DNA of 12,366 nt. It comes from CAYVBE01 sp964448935. Its GTDB lineage: Bacteria; Planctomycetota; Brocadiia; SM23-32. Below are positions 1 to 6,913 of this stretch, one piece after another. The position numbers and the translations under genes were made by a program. The notes below the pieces were generated by a model that was given only the letters and a program-made list of their open reading frames with translations, was not told the DNA's origin and searched no databases. Each line of letters begins with the position of its first letter. Position 1 is the first letter of the stretch. The stretch lies in assembly GCA_964448935.1 (NCBI GenBank), contig CAYVBE010000127.1, positions 1 to 12,366 of the forward strand, read 5' to 3'.

Positions 1-25
1 CCGATAATTGAATGACCCTGGCCCT

Positions 26-646
26 TCACGGTTCGCAGCAACCTTCGAGTTCCTGTTCGCTCACGGGCGGGTGTTTCGGCAGTTCGCGCATTATTCTGCG
101 CGTCTCCTCGTCCGGGTTCCAGACCTCGGCCATCTGTTCCGTTACGTCCACAAGCTCTACCCCGGGTCCGGCATGGTGCACCTCGCCCACGATCGCGTCC
201 ACGCCGGCGGACTCCGTGACCCGCGGCAACTCGTCCGCCATCTTCGCCAGTATGTCGAAGATCGGCGCGTCTCCGAACACCTGCCGGTGCATACGTGCCT
301 GGCCTTCCTCGCCCCACTTCTCCAACTCGGCGATGCGTTCCTCGTCCCCCGCCTCTTTGGCGCGGTTGTATTCCGCCATCTTCGCCCTCACCTCCGGGTT
401 GTGCCCCTCCGAGCGCCCGTAAGCCAGCGCCACCACACGGGTATTGAACACCCCCAGCCGGACCTTTCCGCCGCCGCCAGTCGCCTGCGGCCAACCGCAG
501 CCCACTACGCTGAGAACCAATCCCACCGCAGCCATCGCCAACCCGACCTTGACTATGTGCCCACCAACATGCGCTCCTTCTCTACCCGAAAGGCCAATTC
601 TTACAGGACTGCTGTATTCCGCCCCCTCAGGGCGCGTCCCTGTCAT
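26..646 (-). CDS. Skp/OmpH-like lipoprotein
   Basis: Encodes about 206 aa. The N-terminus has a hydrophobic segment (residues about 34-49) ending in VVGC, which fits a signal peptidase II lipobox with Cys50 as the lipidated residue. After a Gly-rich linker comes a beta-strand, VRLGVFNTRVVALAYGRS (about 62-79), then a long charged, probably helical stretch (about 82-145). The C-terminal part (GVDAIVGEVHHAGPGVELVD, about 148-167) closes the small beta-body. This layout (strand, helical hairpin, strands) resembles the Skp/OmpH periplasmic chaperone family, but no search was possible. I chose the ATG at 646 because GAGGG lies about 7 nt upstream. It leaves an unusually long 49-residue leader; the only closer ATG would leave a signal without positive charge. 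The gene lies downstream of tetR in the same direction, and a copy of the putative TetR operator lies in its upstream region. The final Cys-Cys pair near the C-terminus is unexplained. Confidence 0.72.
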   Translation of the reverse strand: MTGTRPEGAEYSSPVRIGLSGREGAHVGGHIVKVGLAMAAVGLVLSVVGCGWPQATGGGGKVRLGVFNTRVVALAYGRSEGHNPEVRAKMAEYNRAKEAGDEERIAELEKWGEEGQARMHRQVFGDAPIFDILAKMADELPRVTESAGVDAIVGEVHHAGPGVELVDVTEQMAEVWNPDEETRRIMRELPKHPPVSEQELEGCCEP

Positions 647-695
647 CGGGTATCCCTCAGACCCGTCCCGCAGGCCTGCTCCACCAGCCGCCTTT

Positions 696-726
696 GGGCC
701 CATGCCATTCCGGGCGGCATGGGTCC
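696..726. repeat. GC-rich inverted repeat in the tetR-lipoprotein gap
   Basis: Arms GGGCCCATGCC (696-706) and GGCATGGGTCC (716-726) pair over 11 positions with one mismatch around a 9-nt loop. Read on the minus strand it would form a strong hairpin in the 5' leader of the lipoprotein mRNA or just after tetR. No U-tract follows on either strand, so it is not a classical intrinsic terminator. It could still act as an mRNA-stability or attenuation element. Confidence 0.5.
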
Positions 727-737
727 GTGTGCTCCGA

Positions 738-753
738 TGAATGCGATTCATTT
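738..753 (-). promoter_or_regulatory. Second copy of the putative TetR operator, upstream of the lipoprotein gene
   Basis: TGAATGCGATTCATTT (plus-strand reading) matches the site in the tetR promoter at 14 of 16 positions and keeps the inverted repeat TGAAT-N3-ATTCA (6-bp arms if 737-751 is counted). It lies between the tetR stop and the lipoprotein start. On the minus strand TGAAAT sits where the tetR promoter has its TAAAAT -10 hexamer, with a weak CGGACA about 19 bp upstream. The promoter call is weak; the operator call rests on the duplicate. Inference: the TetR protein represses the lipoprotein gene too. Confidence 0.6.
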
Positions 754-782
754 CAGCGCGGCAAAGAAACGCATTGTCCGCT

Positions 783-1412
783 CTATCCTTCTGGCAAAAG
801 GGCGTCGAGGAGAAGCTGTTTGGCAGCCCTGGCCACGCGGTTGAAGCGCTCCGGGCCGGTGTGGCGGAAGTAGAAGACCGTGCCCGCCAGCATGCTCCAG
901 ACGGCGTCCACGGTGTCCTGCACGTCGGCGCCCCGGCGGTCGGCGCCGGCCTCTTGCAGTATGCGGGCGGCGACGGATTTACAGGCGGTCTCGCGGGCCT
1001 GCAGACGCTCGACTTGCTTCTCCTGAAGCGGGCTGGCGCCGGAGCGGCAGCGCTCGTTGCGGAGGACGAAGAAAATGACGTCGAAATACTCCGGAAAGTC
1101 ACGCGCGAAGCCCAGGAAGACGTCTGCCAGGCCCTCTGCCCGTTCGCACGGGGGCGCATCACGGTTCAACTCGGCCGCCAGCCGGTCCAGCAGCAGCTCG
1201 TACCCCTCGAACAGAAGCTCCGCGTAGAGGGCGCTCTTGCTCTCGAAGTAGAGGTAGATCGTTCCGGGCGCCACGCCGGCGGCCCCCGCCACGTCCGGCA
1301 CCGTGGTGGCCGAGTATCCGCGTTCCCAGAAAAGCCCGCGCGCGGCGTCCAGTATCTCCCGCCGCCGCTTCCGCTTCTCTCGCTCCCGCCGATCCTGTGC
1401 CGTAGTGCTCAT
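783..1412 (-). CDS. TetR/AcrR-family transcriptional repressor
   Basis: Encodes 209 aa, a normal TetR length. The basic N-terminus (residues 8-20) leads into a helix-turn-helix at about 18-64, including TVPDVAGAAGVAPGTIYLYF (37-56) followed by ESKSALY, the classic TetR signature (GV..GTIY.YF.SK..L). The C-terminal two thirds are helical and would form the ligand pocket and dimer face; their sequence gives no hint of the ligand. The start at 1412 is supported by GGGAAAGG two bases upstream and by a strong promoter just beyond. The operator overlaps that promoter, which implies autorepression. A second operator copy before the next gene suggests that the lipoprotein is the regulated target, a common arrangement for TetR regulators adjacent to envelope-stress or efflux functions. 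Confidence 0.95.
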   Translation of the reverse strand: MSTTAQDRREREKRKRRREILDAARGLFWERGYSATTVPDVAGAAGVAPGTIYLYFESKSALYAELLFEGYELLLDRLAAELNRDAPPCERAEGLADVFLGFARDFPEYFDVIFFVLRNERCRSGASPLQEKQVERLQARETACKSVAARILQEAGADRRGADVQDTVDAVWSMLAGTVFYFRHTGPERFNRVARAAKQLLLDALLPEG

Positions 1413-1430
1413 CGCCTTTCCCGGTTTGAG

Positions 1431-1446
1431 TGAATGGTATTCATTT
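1431..1446 (-). promoter_or_regulatory. Putative TetR autoregulatory operator
   Basis: TGAATGGTATTCATTT (plus-strand reading) contains the inverted repeat TGAAT-N3-ATTCA. It covers the -10 hexamer and the expected transcription start of tetR, 18 bp before the start codon, so a bound repressor would block RNA polymerase. The only other copy found in the window is at 738-753. Confidence 0.7.
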
Positions 1447-1471
1447 TACCGAGAGCGGGGGCGGTTGTCAA
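1443..1471 (-). promoter_or_regulatory. Sigma-70-type promoter of tetR
   Basis: On the minus strand a perfect -35 TTGACA (1471-1466) is separated by exactly 17 bp from TAAAAT (1448-1443), 5 of 6 matches to the -10 consensus. The expected start is near 1436, giving a leader of about 24 nt with a GGGAAAGG ribosome site. It is the best promoter in the window. Confidence 0.85.
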
Positions 1472-1615
1472 GGCTTTTCTCTCGCTGGACACCCCCCGTT
1501 CTGCTGCCAGAGCTGCCCGAGGTCGAACCCCGGATGACCGGTGAAGGCGCGGCGGCCGGGAGCGAGCGGGTCAGAATGGCAGTGGCCGGGCAGGTGCTGC
1601 TATTCCTGAAGACAC

Positions 1616-3100
1616 TCATGCATTCGTCCGGTTCCCCGGCAGGGCCTCGCGCCAGCCGGCGTGCAGACGCGCGGCCAGTCTGCGGCACAGGTCCGGACGG
1701 GCCTCGGCGACATTTACTTCCTCGTGCGGGTCCGTCTGGTAATCGTACAGCTCCCGGAGGGTGACCTGCCCCTTGTCGCGTCCCTTGATCAGCCGCCATT
1801 CGACGTAACGGTAGCGATCCGTGCGGATTGCGAATCCTTCCTTGTTGCCACGCGGATACTGGTGGAAAACCGCATCCTTCCACGGGCGCTCGGGGCGCTC
1901 CAGCAGCGGAACCAGGCTCGTGCCTTCAAGGTAGTCGGGCCCGGGGATACCGGTCAGTTCGCACAGAGTGGGGAACATGTCCACGTATTCGACCAGGGCG
2001 TCGGAGGCCCGGCGGTTGCCCGCCATGCCCGGGGCATAGACGATCAGCGGCGAGTGGGTGGCCCACTCGTAGTTGACGTGTTTGCCCCACATACCCGTGT
2101 CGCCCAGTTGCCAGCCGTGGTCGGACCAGAGCATGACGACGGTGTTCTCGGCAAAACCGAACTCGTCCAGGGCCTTGAGCAGCTTCCCCACCTGAGCGTC
2201 AATGTAGCTGGTGCAGGCGTAATAGGCGTGGCGCAGGGTAATCGCCAGCTCCGGGGACACCGGGTTCCTGTCCGTCCCGTAGCCGCCCTCGTAATGGGGC
2301 AGCTCGTACGTGGCGATCGTGTAGTCGGGTTCCACGCCTTCCGGCCTGTCGGGGTTGGGGGCGAGTTCGATCTCATCCCGGTCGTAAAGGTCCCAGTATT
2401 TCTTCGGCGCGCAGAAGGGCAGGTGCGGCTTATGGAATCCCGGGGTAATGAAGAAAGGCTTTTGCTGTGCCGCTGCATCGCGCAGATACTGGATGGCAAC
2501 TTTCGTCAGCCGGCCGTCCCTGTAGGCATCATCGGGGACGTCGGCGCACTCGTAGGGTGGTGCCTTCCTGGTCTTCTCCTGTTTCGCGCGGTTCTCGGGC
2601 AGCGCGTAGCCCTGCCACCATGGATCGCCGCCGCCGTCGCTCAGATAGGGGCCGGAAAGGTCCTGTGTCCTCAGGTCGAAGATGCCGCCGTGGTGTATCT
2701 TGCCGCCTGCACGGGCGTAGTGACCGTGCCGGCAGAAGTAATTGGGAAGGCTTGGATGCATGGAAAGGAAATCGCCGGAGAAGTAATCGTTATAGGGGTA
2801 ATCCACGGTGGTTGTCTCGGGGCGGCACCCGGTCAGGAAGCTGGCCCGGCTGGCGGCGCAGACGGCCTGCTGAACGTAGGCGCGTTTGAACAGAACGCCC
2901 TTTGCGGCCAGTCCGTCAATATTGGGCGAATGGATGTGGTCCGCGCCGTAACACCCGAGCCCGCACCGCAGGTCGTCCACGCCGATCCACAGCACGTTCA
3001 GGCCGTGCTTCTCCGCCTCCGCGGCAAAGAGCCCGGCCGTCCCGCATGCAAACGCGCCGAGGCCGAACAGACCGCTCTTGATGAACTCACGCCTTCTCAT
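1616..3100 (-). CDS. Tat-exported sulfatase, iduronate-2-sulfatase type
   Basis: Encodes 494 aa. It begins with a twin-arginine signal, MRRREFIKSG, followed by a hydrophobic stretch to about residue 26 and a likely cleavage near AAEA. The alkaline-phosphatase-like sulfatase fold follows: metal ligands D42-D43 in GVDDLRCGLGCYG, the modification site at Cys81 (CAASR, then FLTG), GKIHHGG (133-139), GFHKPHLPF (221-229) and SDHGWQLG (326-333) with K340 and THSPL after it. GFHKPHLPF and SDHGW-LG are typical of iduronate-2-sulfatase-like enzymes. The catalytic Cys81 must be converted to formylglycine; the site is C-x-A-x-R rather than the commoner C-x-P-x-R. The ATG at 3100 is chosen for AGGAGG 7 nt upstream and the Tat motif directly after it. 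The natural substrate is unknown; a sulfated polysaccharide is likely. No sulfatase-maturing enzyme gene is in the window. Confidence 0.93.
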   Translation of the reverse strand: MRRREFIKSGLFGLGAFACGTAGLFAAEAEKHGLNVLWIGVDDLRCGLGCYGADHIHSPNIDGLAAKGVLFKRAYVQQAVCAASRASFLTGCRPETTTVDYPYNDYFSGDFLSMHPSLPNYFCRHGHYARAGGKIHHGGIFDLRTQDLSGPYLSDGGGDPWWQGYALPENRAKQEKTRKAPPYECADVPDDAYRDGRLTKVAIQYLRDAAAQQKPFFITPGFHKPHLPFCAPKKYWDLYDRDEIELAPNPDRPEGVEPDYTIATYELPHYEGGYGTDRNPVSPELAITLRHAYYACTSYIDAQVGKLLKALDEFGFAENTVVMLWSDHGWQLGDTGMWGKHVNYEWATHSPLIVYAPGMAGNRRASDALVEYVDMFPTLCELTGIPGPDYLEGTSLVPLLERPERPWKDAVFHQYPRGNKEGFAIRTDRYRYVEWRLIKGRDKGQVTLRELYDYQTDPHEEVNVAEARPDLCRRLAARLHAGWREALPGNRTNA

Positions 3101-3379
3101 GTCGCTGCCTCCTGTTCTACAGGGCATTCCGTCTGCCGTAGTGAACTCGGCCAAACCCAGAAAAGCGTCCGTTCCTACATCTCCAGAGCGAGCCGCCCGC
3201 ACGGCGACCGGTAGAAGCGACTCGCCGGGACAACGGCGAGATTGTGGTGAAGACTCTTTCGCCGGAACGGCCCGAGAGGCCGTCTGACTCAATTACACGC
3301 CCCCAACTGCGGAAGTTCGCTCGGAGATGTGGGGGCGTGCAGCATTGCTGTCGGCACCACTTCTTTTTATTGCAGGCGT
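3101..3379. other. Intergenic region with several hairpins
   Basis: This 279-bp gap separates the beta-helix gene from the sulfatase. It holds at least three inverted repeats: CTCGCCG/CGGCGAG (3221-3227/3234-3240, 6-nt loop), ACGGCC/GGCCGT (3267-3272/3278-3283, 5-nt loop) and CACGCCCCCA/TGGGGGCGTG (3296-3305/3330-3339, 24-nt loop). None is followed by a U-tract on the minus strand. No convincing promoter was found, although the sulfatase has a good ribosome site. The density of GC hairpins is compatible with a dispersed intergenic repeat or with mRNA processing between two co-transcribed genes. Confidence 0.5.
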
Positions 3380-5704
3380 TCATCGCGTGGATGGGTTTCC
3401 GCGCACACACAGGATCGGGCTGTGGTGTTTGTCGGGCAAGACGGTGGGTTGTCCGTCGCGGGCCTCGGTGAGTACATGGTTGTCGGCGTGGGAACCGTGC
3501 CACCAGCGGTGGTAGGGGGCCTGGTGACTGCGCCAGTGCCCGCCGCTTCCGTACAGCTGCGCCGCGAATCCGCCGAAGACGAAATTGGGCACGCTGTCGA
3601 AGACGAAGAACCAGTCTATGCCGCGGGGGTTGTCCGGGGCCGGAGTGCCGATGCCGCCGTGGCCGAAGTAGCGGATGTGGTCGCAGTCTTCGAACCGTGC
3701 AATGCCGAACGTGCCTTCGGACTTCGAGCCGTACACCGACAAGTGCTCCGCTCCGATTGCTTCGAGGTAATAGTCGCCCTGGTTGTGTTGACAGTGGAAG
3801 TGGTAGATCGAGATCGGGTTGGTCGTGCCGACGATCTTGATCAGGCGACCTACGTACTCCTCGTAGTGATCACCGTGGAGAAAAAAGTTGTAGTAGCAGC
3901 CGCTGCCGTGACCGGTGGCGTAGATCAGCGGCCACTTGCGGGGCAGGACATCCAGGTCCATCTCGCCGGGATAGGAGCCGTTATGGGGGAAATCTTCGCC
4001 CTGGTCGTAGTAGTCCTCGATTACCCGTCTGGGATGGTAGTGGGCGGTCTTGAACGGATGCACGTGCACATCCCGGAATACGGCGTGACAGCGCCATCGC
4101 AGCGCATAACTCTCGATCTGGGTCGGATCGTGGTTGGCGATCGGCCAGGAGGAACTGATGTTTAGGCCGGCGATGACCACATCCCCACCGGCTTCGTCAG
4201 GGGTGTCTATCATGGGGATGCCCGCCTGCGTTGGCCGGGTCGCATTGCCAAAACGCCGGGCCGAGGTATCGCGTGAGAGGATTTGCGTCAGCGAGCTGTG
4301 AACGCCGATCAGCTTCGTATCCTTTTTCAGGTGCAGGGTGTCAGAGATCAGGTAGCGGCCTTTGGGTATAAACACAATCTCAGCCCGGTCAACCGCGGCC
4401 TGGAGGGCGGCCAGGTCGTCGGTCTGGCCGTCGCCGGCAGCGCCAAAATCAGCCTTCACGTTGACTGCGCCCTCGGACTCGAAAGTGGGAAAGCCGTCGG
4501 TCCACTTGTGCCGCGCGCACAGGTCGGCGGGTGGCGCCGCGTCCTGCGCCCGATCATAGTAGTAGTTCCGGGAAGCGGCCTGCCCATTCGCGTAAGGAGT
4601 CTCCAGGAGGCCATACGGCAGCACGCCTTCGTGATAGCCAACATGCGCATAACCCAGCCGTCTAACATGCGCCCAGCCGGAGGGATTCGCCGCGAGTTCG
4701 GGCTTAAACACGCAGGACGCGTTGCGGATGAAGCAGTTTTCCATCACGAAGCTGCGCCCGGCGGCGTCCATCGCGATCCCCGTGTTTTTGTCAGACGGTG
4801 TCGCGTAGTCAATGGAAGAGTCAATCAGGTTGAGTTGGCCGGACAGGCAGTCGCCCTTCCAGACTTCACCGAGTTTGATCACCGGGCCCTGCTTGTGGGT
4901 GATGATCCTGCAGCCGACCATCACCTGTGGCCCTCGCGAGTTGACCAGCAGTGCGTAGTCCGACTGATTCTGCAGGACGATACCGGTAAGCACCGGCGTC
5001 GGCTGGCTGGTCAGCGGGTGCTTGTGCGTCACGCCCTGAATCACATTCGCATCATATGTCGAGATACCGATGCGCCCGCCGATGACCCGAATCCGGTGGG
5101 TGCTGCCACCCGATGCCGGCACGCCCCACAGCCCGGCATAACCCGATTCCGACAGGTCAATGGTCATATCCTCGAGGTGCGTGTTCTCTGCCCCTTGATG
5201 CCGCACGCCGATTGCGCCGGCGTTGCCGGCGCCGACCCTGACGTCCACCCCCATGACGCTTTGTTCGTAGTGGTCCGCATTGCCTTCGTTATGCCGGCGC
5301 AGATGCAGGACGACCCTCGGTGAGTTCGGGTCTCCGAATCCCTCGGAGTTCGGAGCCAGGTAGATTGTTGCCCGCTCTCCCGCCGATTTGGTACTGCCCA
5401 CGATTCTTGTGGCGACACTTTTGTCGTCGTGATAAACGCAGTCAATGGTGTCCGACACCTTGTATGTGCCCGGGGGAAAGTAGACGACCAGACGTTTTGC
5501 TTTCGCCGTTTCGAGCGCCCTCATAATCTGCTCTGTGGAATCGCGGTTACCGGTCGGGTCCGCATTGCATGAAGCGACGACATCCAGGTATCCGAGCGAT
5601 TCAAGCTCGCCTGCCATCCCGGGCGAATTAACGCAGGCTAACAGGGCCATGGCCAGAAAGACCGGGGACCAAAAGCGCGGCGCTGCAAAGTTGTGATCAC
5701 GCAT
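3380..5704 (-). CDS. Exported pectate-lyase-like double beta-helix protein
   Basis: Encodes 774 aa. Residues 1-32 form a signal sequence (basic start, hydrophobic FLAMALLAC); the LLAC could be a weak lipobox, so lipoprotein or secreted are both open. There are two copies of the start of a pectate-lyase-superfamily (Pfam Pectate_lyase_3) beta-helix: LDVVASCNADPTGNRDSTEQ through VVYFPPGTYKVSDTI (about 40-87), and VKADFGAAGDGQTDDLAALQ through IVFIPKGRYLISDTLHL (about 416-459). Such tandem helices occur in GH55 exo-beta-1,3-glucanases and in some polysaccharide lyases or tail-spike-like proteins, but I see no catalytic signature that decides. The second half is rich in His, Tyr and Trp (for example residues 729-742). 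The ATG at 5704 is preferred over the one at 5797 because the signal peptide follows it directly and a likely promoter lies just beyond 5797. The sulfatase downstream suggests action on a sulfated glycan. Confidence 0.82.
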   Translation of the reverse strand: MRDHNFAAPRFWSPVFLAMALLACVNSPGMAGELESLGYLDVVASCNADPTGNRDSTEQIMRALETAKAKRLVVYFPPGTYKVSDTIDCVYHDDKSVATRIVGSTKSAGERATIYLAPNSEGFGDPNSPRVVLHLRRHNEGNADHYEQSVMGVDVRVGAGNAGAIGVRHQGAENTHLEDMTIDLSESGYAGLWGVPASGGSTHRIRVIGGRIGISTYDANVIQGVTHKHPLTSQPTPVLTGIVLQNQSDYALLVNSRGPQVMVGCRIITHKQGPVIKLGEVWKGDCLSGQLNLIDSSIDYATPSDKNTGIAMDAAGRSFVMENCFIRNASCVFKPELAANPSGWAHVRRLGYAHVGYHEGVLPYGLLETPYANGQAASRNYYYDRAQDAAPPADLCARHKWTDGFPTFESEGAVNVKADFGAAGDGQTDDLAALQAAVDRAEIVFIPKGRYLISDTLHLKKDTKLIGVHSSLTQILSRDTSARRFGNATRPTQAGIPMIDTPDEAGGDVVIAGLNISSSWPIANHDPTQIESYALRWRCHAVFRDVHVHPFKTAHYHPRRVIEDYYDQGEDFPHNGSYPGEMDLDVLPRKWPLIYATGHGSGCYYNFFLHGDHYEEYVGRLIKIVGTTNPISIYHFHCQHNQGDYYLEAIGAEHLSVYGSKSEGTFGIARFEDCDHIRYFGHGGIGTPAPDNPRGIDWFFVFDSVPNFVFGGFAAQLYGSGGHWRSHQAPYHRWWHGSHADNHVLTEARDGQPTVLPDKHHSPILCVRGNPSTR

Positions 5705-5800
5705 GAGTTTCTCTTTTCCAAGCCTGCTGGAGAGAGCAATTGACTTTCTTCGCAGTGACCGTACGCCCGCACATGCCGTTGATTCGCTCTGTTTCACAGC

Positions 5801-5828
5801 AGTGTAACTCCCCGAACGGATCAGTCAA
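5801..5828 (-). promoter_or_regulatory. Candidate promoter of the beta-helix gene
   Basis: On the minus strand TTGACT (5828-5823, 5 of 6) is followed after 16 bp by TACACT (5806-5801, 4 of 6). The start would be near 5794, giving a leader of about 90 nt before the ATG at 5704. This makes the earlier in-frame ATG at 5797 an unlikely start. It would read away from the CHAD gene promoter. Confidence 0.45.
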
Positions 5829-5930
5829 ACCGACAGACTGCGTGCATTTGCTAAAAGGGGTGCGGCGCGGATGCTTCGGCTCCGTCAGCATACTGTGTTG
5901 CCCGGTAGGGGTTCAGTCGTCGGATATGCC

Positions 5931-5959
5931 TTGCCCTGCGGACCGTGAGGCGGTATTAT
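5931..5959 (+). promoter_or_regulatory. Candidate promoter of the CHAD gene
   Basis: TTGCCC (5931-5936, 4 of 6) and TATTAT (5954-5959, 5 of 6) are spaced by exactly 17 bp. The predicted start near 5966 gives a leader of about 22 nt that contains the purine-rich ribosome site (5971-5982). A similar TTGCCCT...GGTATTAT combination precedes the ROK kinase gene. Confidence 0.6.
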
Positions 5960-5987
5960 TGTTGCGGCCAAAGAGGGGGGGGATGGT

Positions 5988-6893
5988 ATGCCATACCGGC
6001 TTAAGAAACGGGAGAGTGTGCCCGAGGGCGTTCGGCGCGTCGTGCGGGAGCAGATTGACCGCGCGGTCGAGGAGCTGACGGACGCGGAGATGGACCGGCA
6101 CGAGGCGGTTCATCAGGCGCGCAAGCGCTTCAAGAAGGTGCGCGCGGCGCTGCGGCTGGTCCGGCACGAACTGGGGGATACGTACACCGAGGAGAATGCC
6201 TGGTTCAGGGACACGGCACGCGAACTGTCGGCGGTGCGAGACGCGGAGGCGGCGCTCGAGACGTTCGATCGCCTGCGGGAGCGGTCCGCCGGGGATGCGG
6301 ATTTCGGTAAGCTGCAGGCCGTCCGCGATGCGCTGGAGGCCCGCCGCGCCCGCATCGCCGGCGCCGAGGTGGAGATGGAGGATACGGTGCGCGGCGTGGT
6401 GAAGGGGCTGAAGGCGGCCCGCAAACGCGTGAAGTCCTGGCCGCTGGAGACGGACGGATTCGATACCCTTGAGAAGGGCTTGAAGAAGACGTATCGCCGG
6501 GGCTGTAAGGCCCTGGACGCGGCCTATGAAGACCCCTCCGACGAAGCCTTCCACGAGTGGCGCAAGCGGGTGAAATACCAGTGGTATCACGTGCGCATCC
6601 TGCGCGGGGTGTGGCCCCGGGTGATGAACGCGCGGCGCAAGGAGCTGAGCCATCTGGCGGACCTGCTGGGGTGGGACCACGACTGCGCGGTATTCGACGA
6701 CCTGATGAACTCAGAGGACGAGGCCCTGGCGGACTGCCGGGCGGAGACGGTCGGGCTGTCCGTGCTGGCGCGGCGACGGCAGGAGGAGCTACGCCGCGAG
6801 GCGGAGCCCCTGGGGCGACGGGTTCATGCCGAGGCGCCGGGGGGCTACGTGGCGCGGTTGAGGGCCTATTGGGAGGCCTGGCGCGGGGATTGA
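5988..6893 (+). CDS. CHAD-domain protein, probable polyphosphate binder
   Basis: Encodes 301 aa, the usual size of a stand-alone CHAD protein. CHAD (conserved histidine alpha-helical) proteins are helical bundles with a basic groove that binds polyphosphate; many are found beside polyP genes. Both halves of the domain are visible. In the first, H42 lies in VHQARKRFKKVRAALRLVR (41-59), followed by SAVRDAEAAL (81-90). In the second, H189 lies in FHEWRKRVKYQWYHVRIL (188-205), followed by LLGWDHDCAVFDDL with H231-D232. The many Arg and Lys residues on these helices fit an anionic polymer ligand. No N-terminal CYTH or triphosphatase domain is present. The ATG at 5988 follows a run AAGAGGGGGGGG. 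The gene converges on the guanylate-kinase-like gene, 17 bp apart, and lies 3.3 kb from ppx and 4.7 kb from ppk1. A role in organising or sensing polyP granules is inferred. Confidence 0.9.
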   Translation: MPYRLKKRESVPEGVRRVVREQIDRAVEELTDAEMDRHEAVHQARKRFKKVRAALRLVRHELGDTYTEENAWFRDTARELSAVRDAEAALETFDRLRERSAGDADFGKLQAVRDALEARRARIAGAEVEMEDTVRGVVKGLKAARKRVKSWPLETDGFDTLEKGLKKTYRRGCKALDAAYEDPSDEAFHEWRKRVKYQWYHVRILRGVWPRVMNARRKELSHLADLLGWDHDCAVFDDLMNSEDEALADCRAETVGLSVLARRRQEELRREAEPLGRRVHAEAPGGYVARLRAYWEAWRGD

Positions 6894-6913
6894 GGCGGGG
6901 GAACGGCGCCTCA
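6891..6913. terminator. Inverted repeat joining the two convergent stop codons
   Basis: Arms TGAGGCG (6891-6897) and CGCCTCA (6907-6913) pair perfectly around a 9-nt loop. The outermost three bases of each arm are the TGA stop of the CHAD gene on plus and the TGA stop of the guanylate-kinase-like gene on minus. It could act as a bidirectional terminator or block to read-through, but there is no U-tract in either direction, so intrinsic termination is uncertain. Confidence 0.45.

Noticed and set aside
9..15. Half-site TGAATG near the left edge, like the TetR operator.
   Set aside because: The second arm ATTCA is missing and it lies downstream of the lipoprotein stop.
647..1162. In-frame upstream extension of the lipoprotein gene through tetR.
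   Set aside because: It would overlap a clear TetR gene on the same strand in another frame, and the extra part is Ser/Arg/Pro-rich shadow sequence. A good ribosome site supports 646.
1517..1533. Minus strand resembles a tRNA T-arm (stem around GTTCGAC).
   Set aside because: No matching acceptor strand, anticodon arm or D-arm lies upstream at tRNA distance.
1661..3214. Long plus-strand open frame of 517 codons opposite the sulfatase.
   Set aside because: It is antisense to a gene with clear motifs and ribosome site; its product is low-complexity and typical of GC-rich shadow frames.
3101..3292. In-frame upstream extension of the sulfatase.
   Set aside because: The Tat signal begins at 3100 directly after AGGAGG; an extension would bury the signal inside the protein.
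3337..3370. GTGC...GCAC hairpin followed by a T-rich run on the plus strand, like an intrinsic terminator.
   Set aside because: No plus-strand gene ends near it; in the minus direction, in which the genes run, the T-run comes before the hairpin as an A-run.
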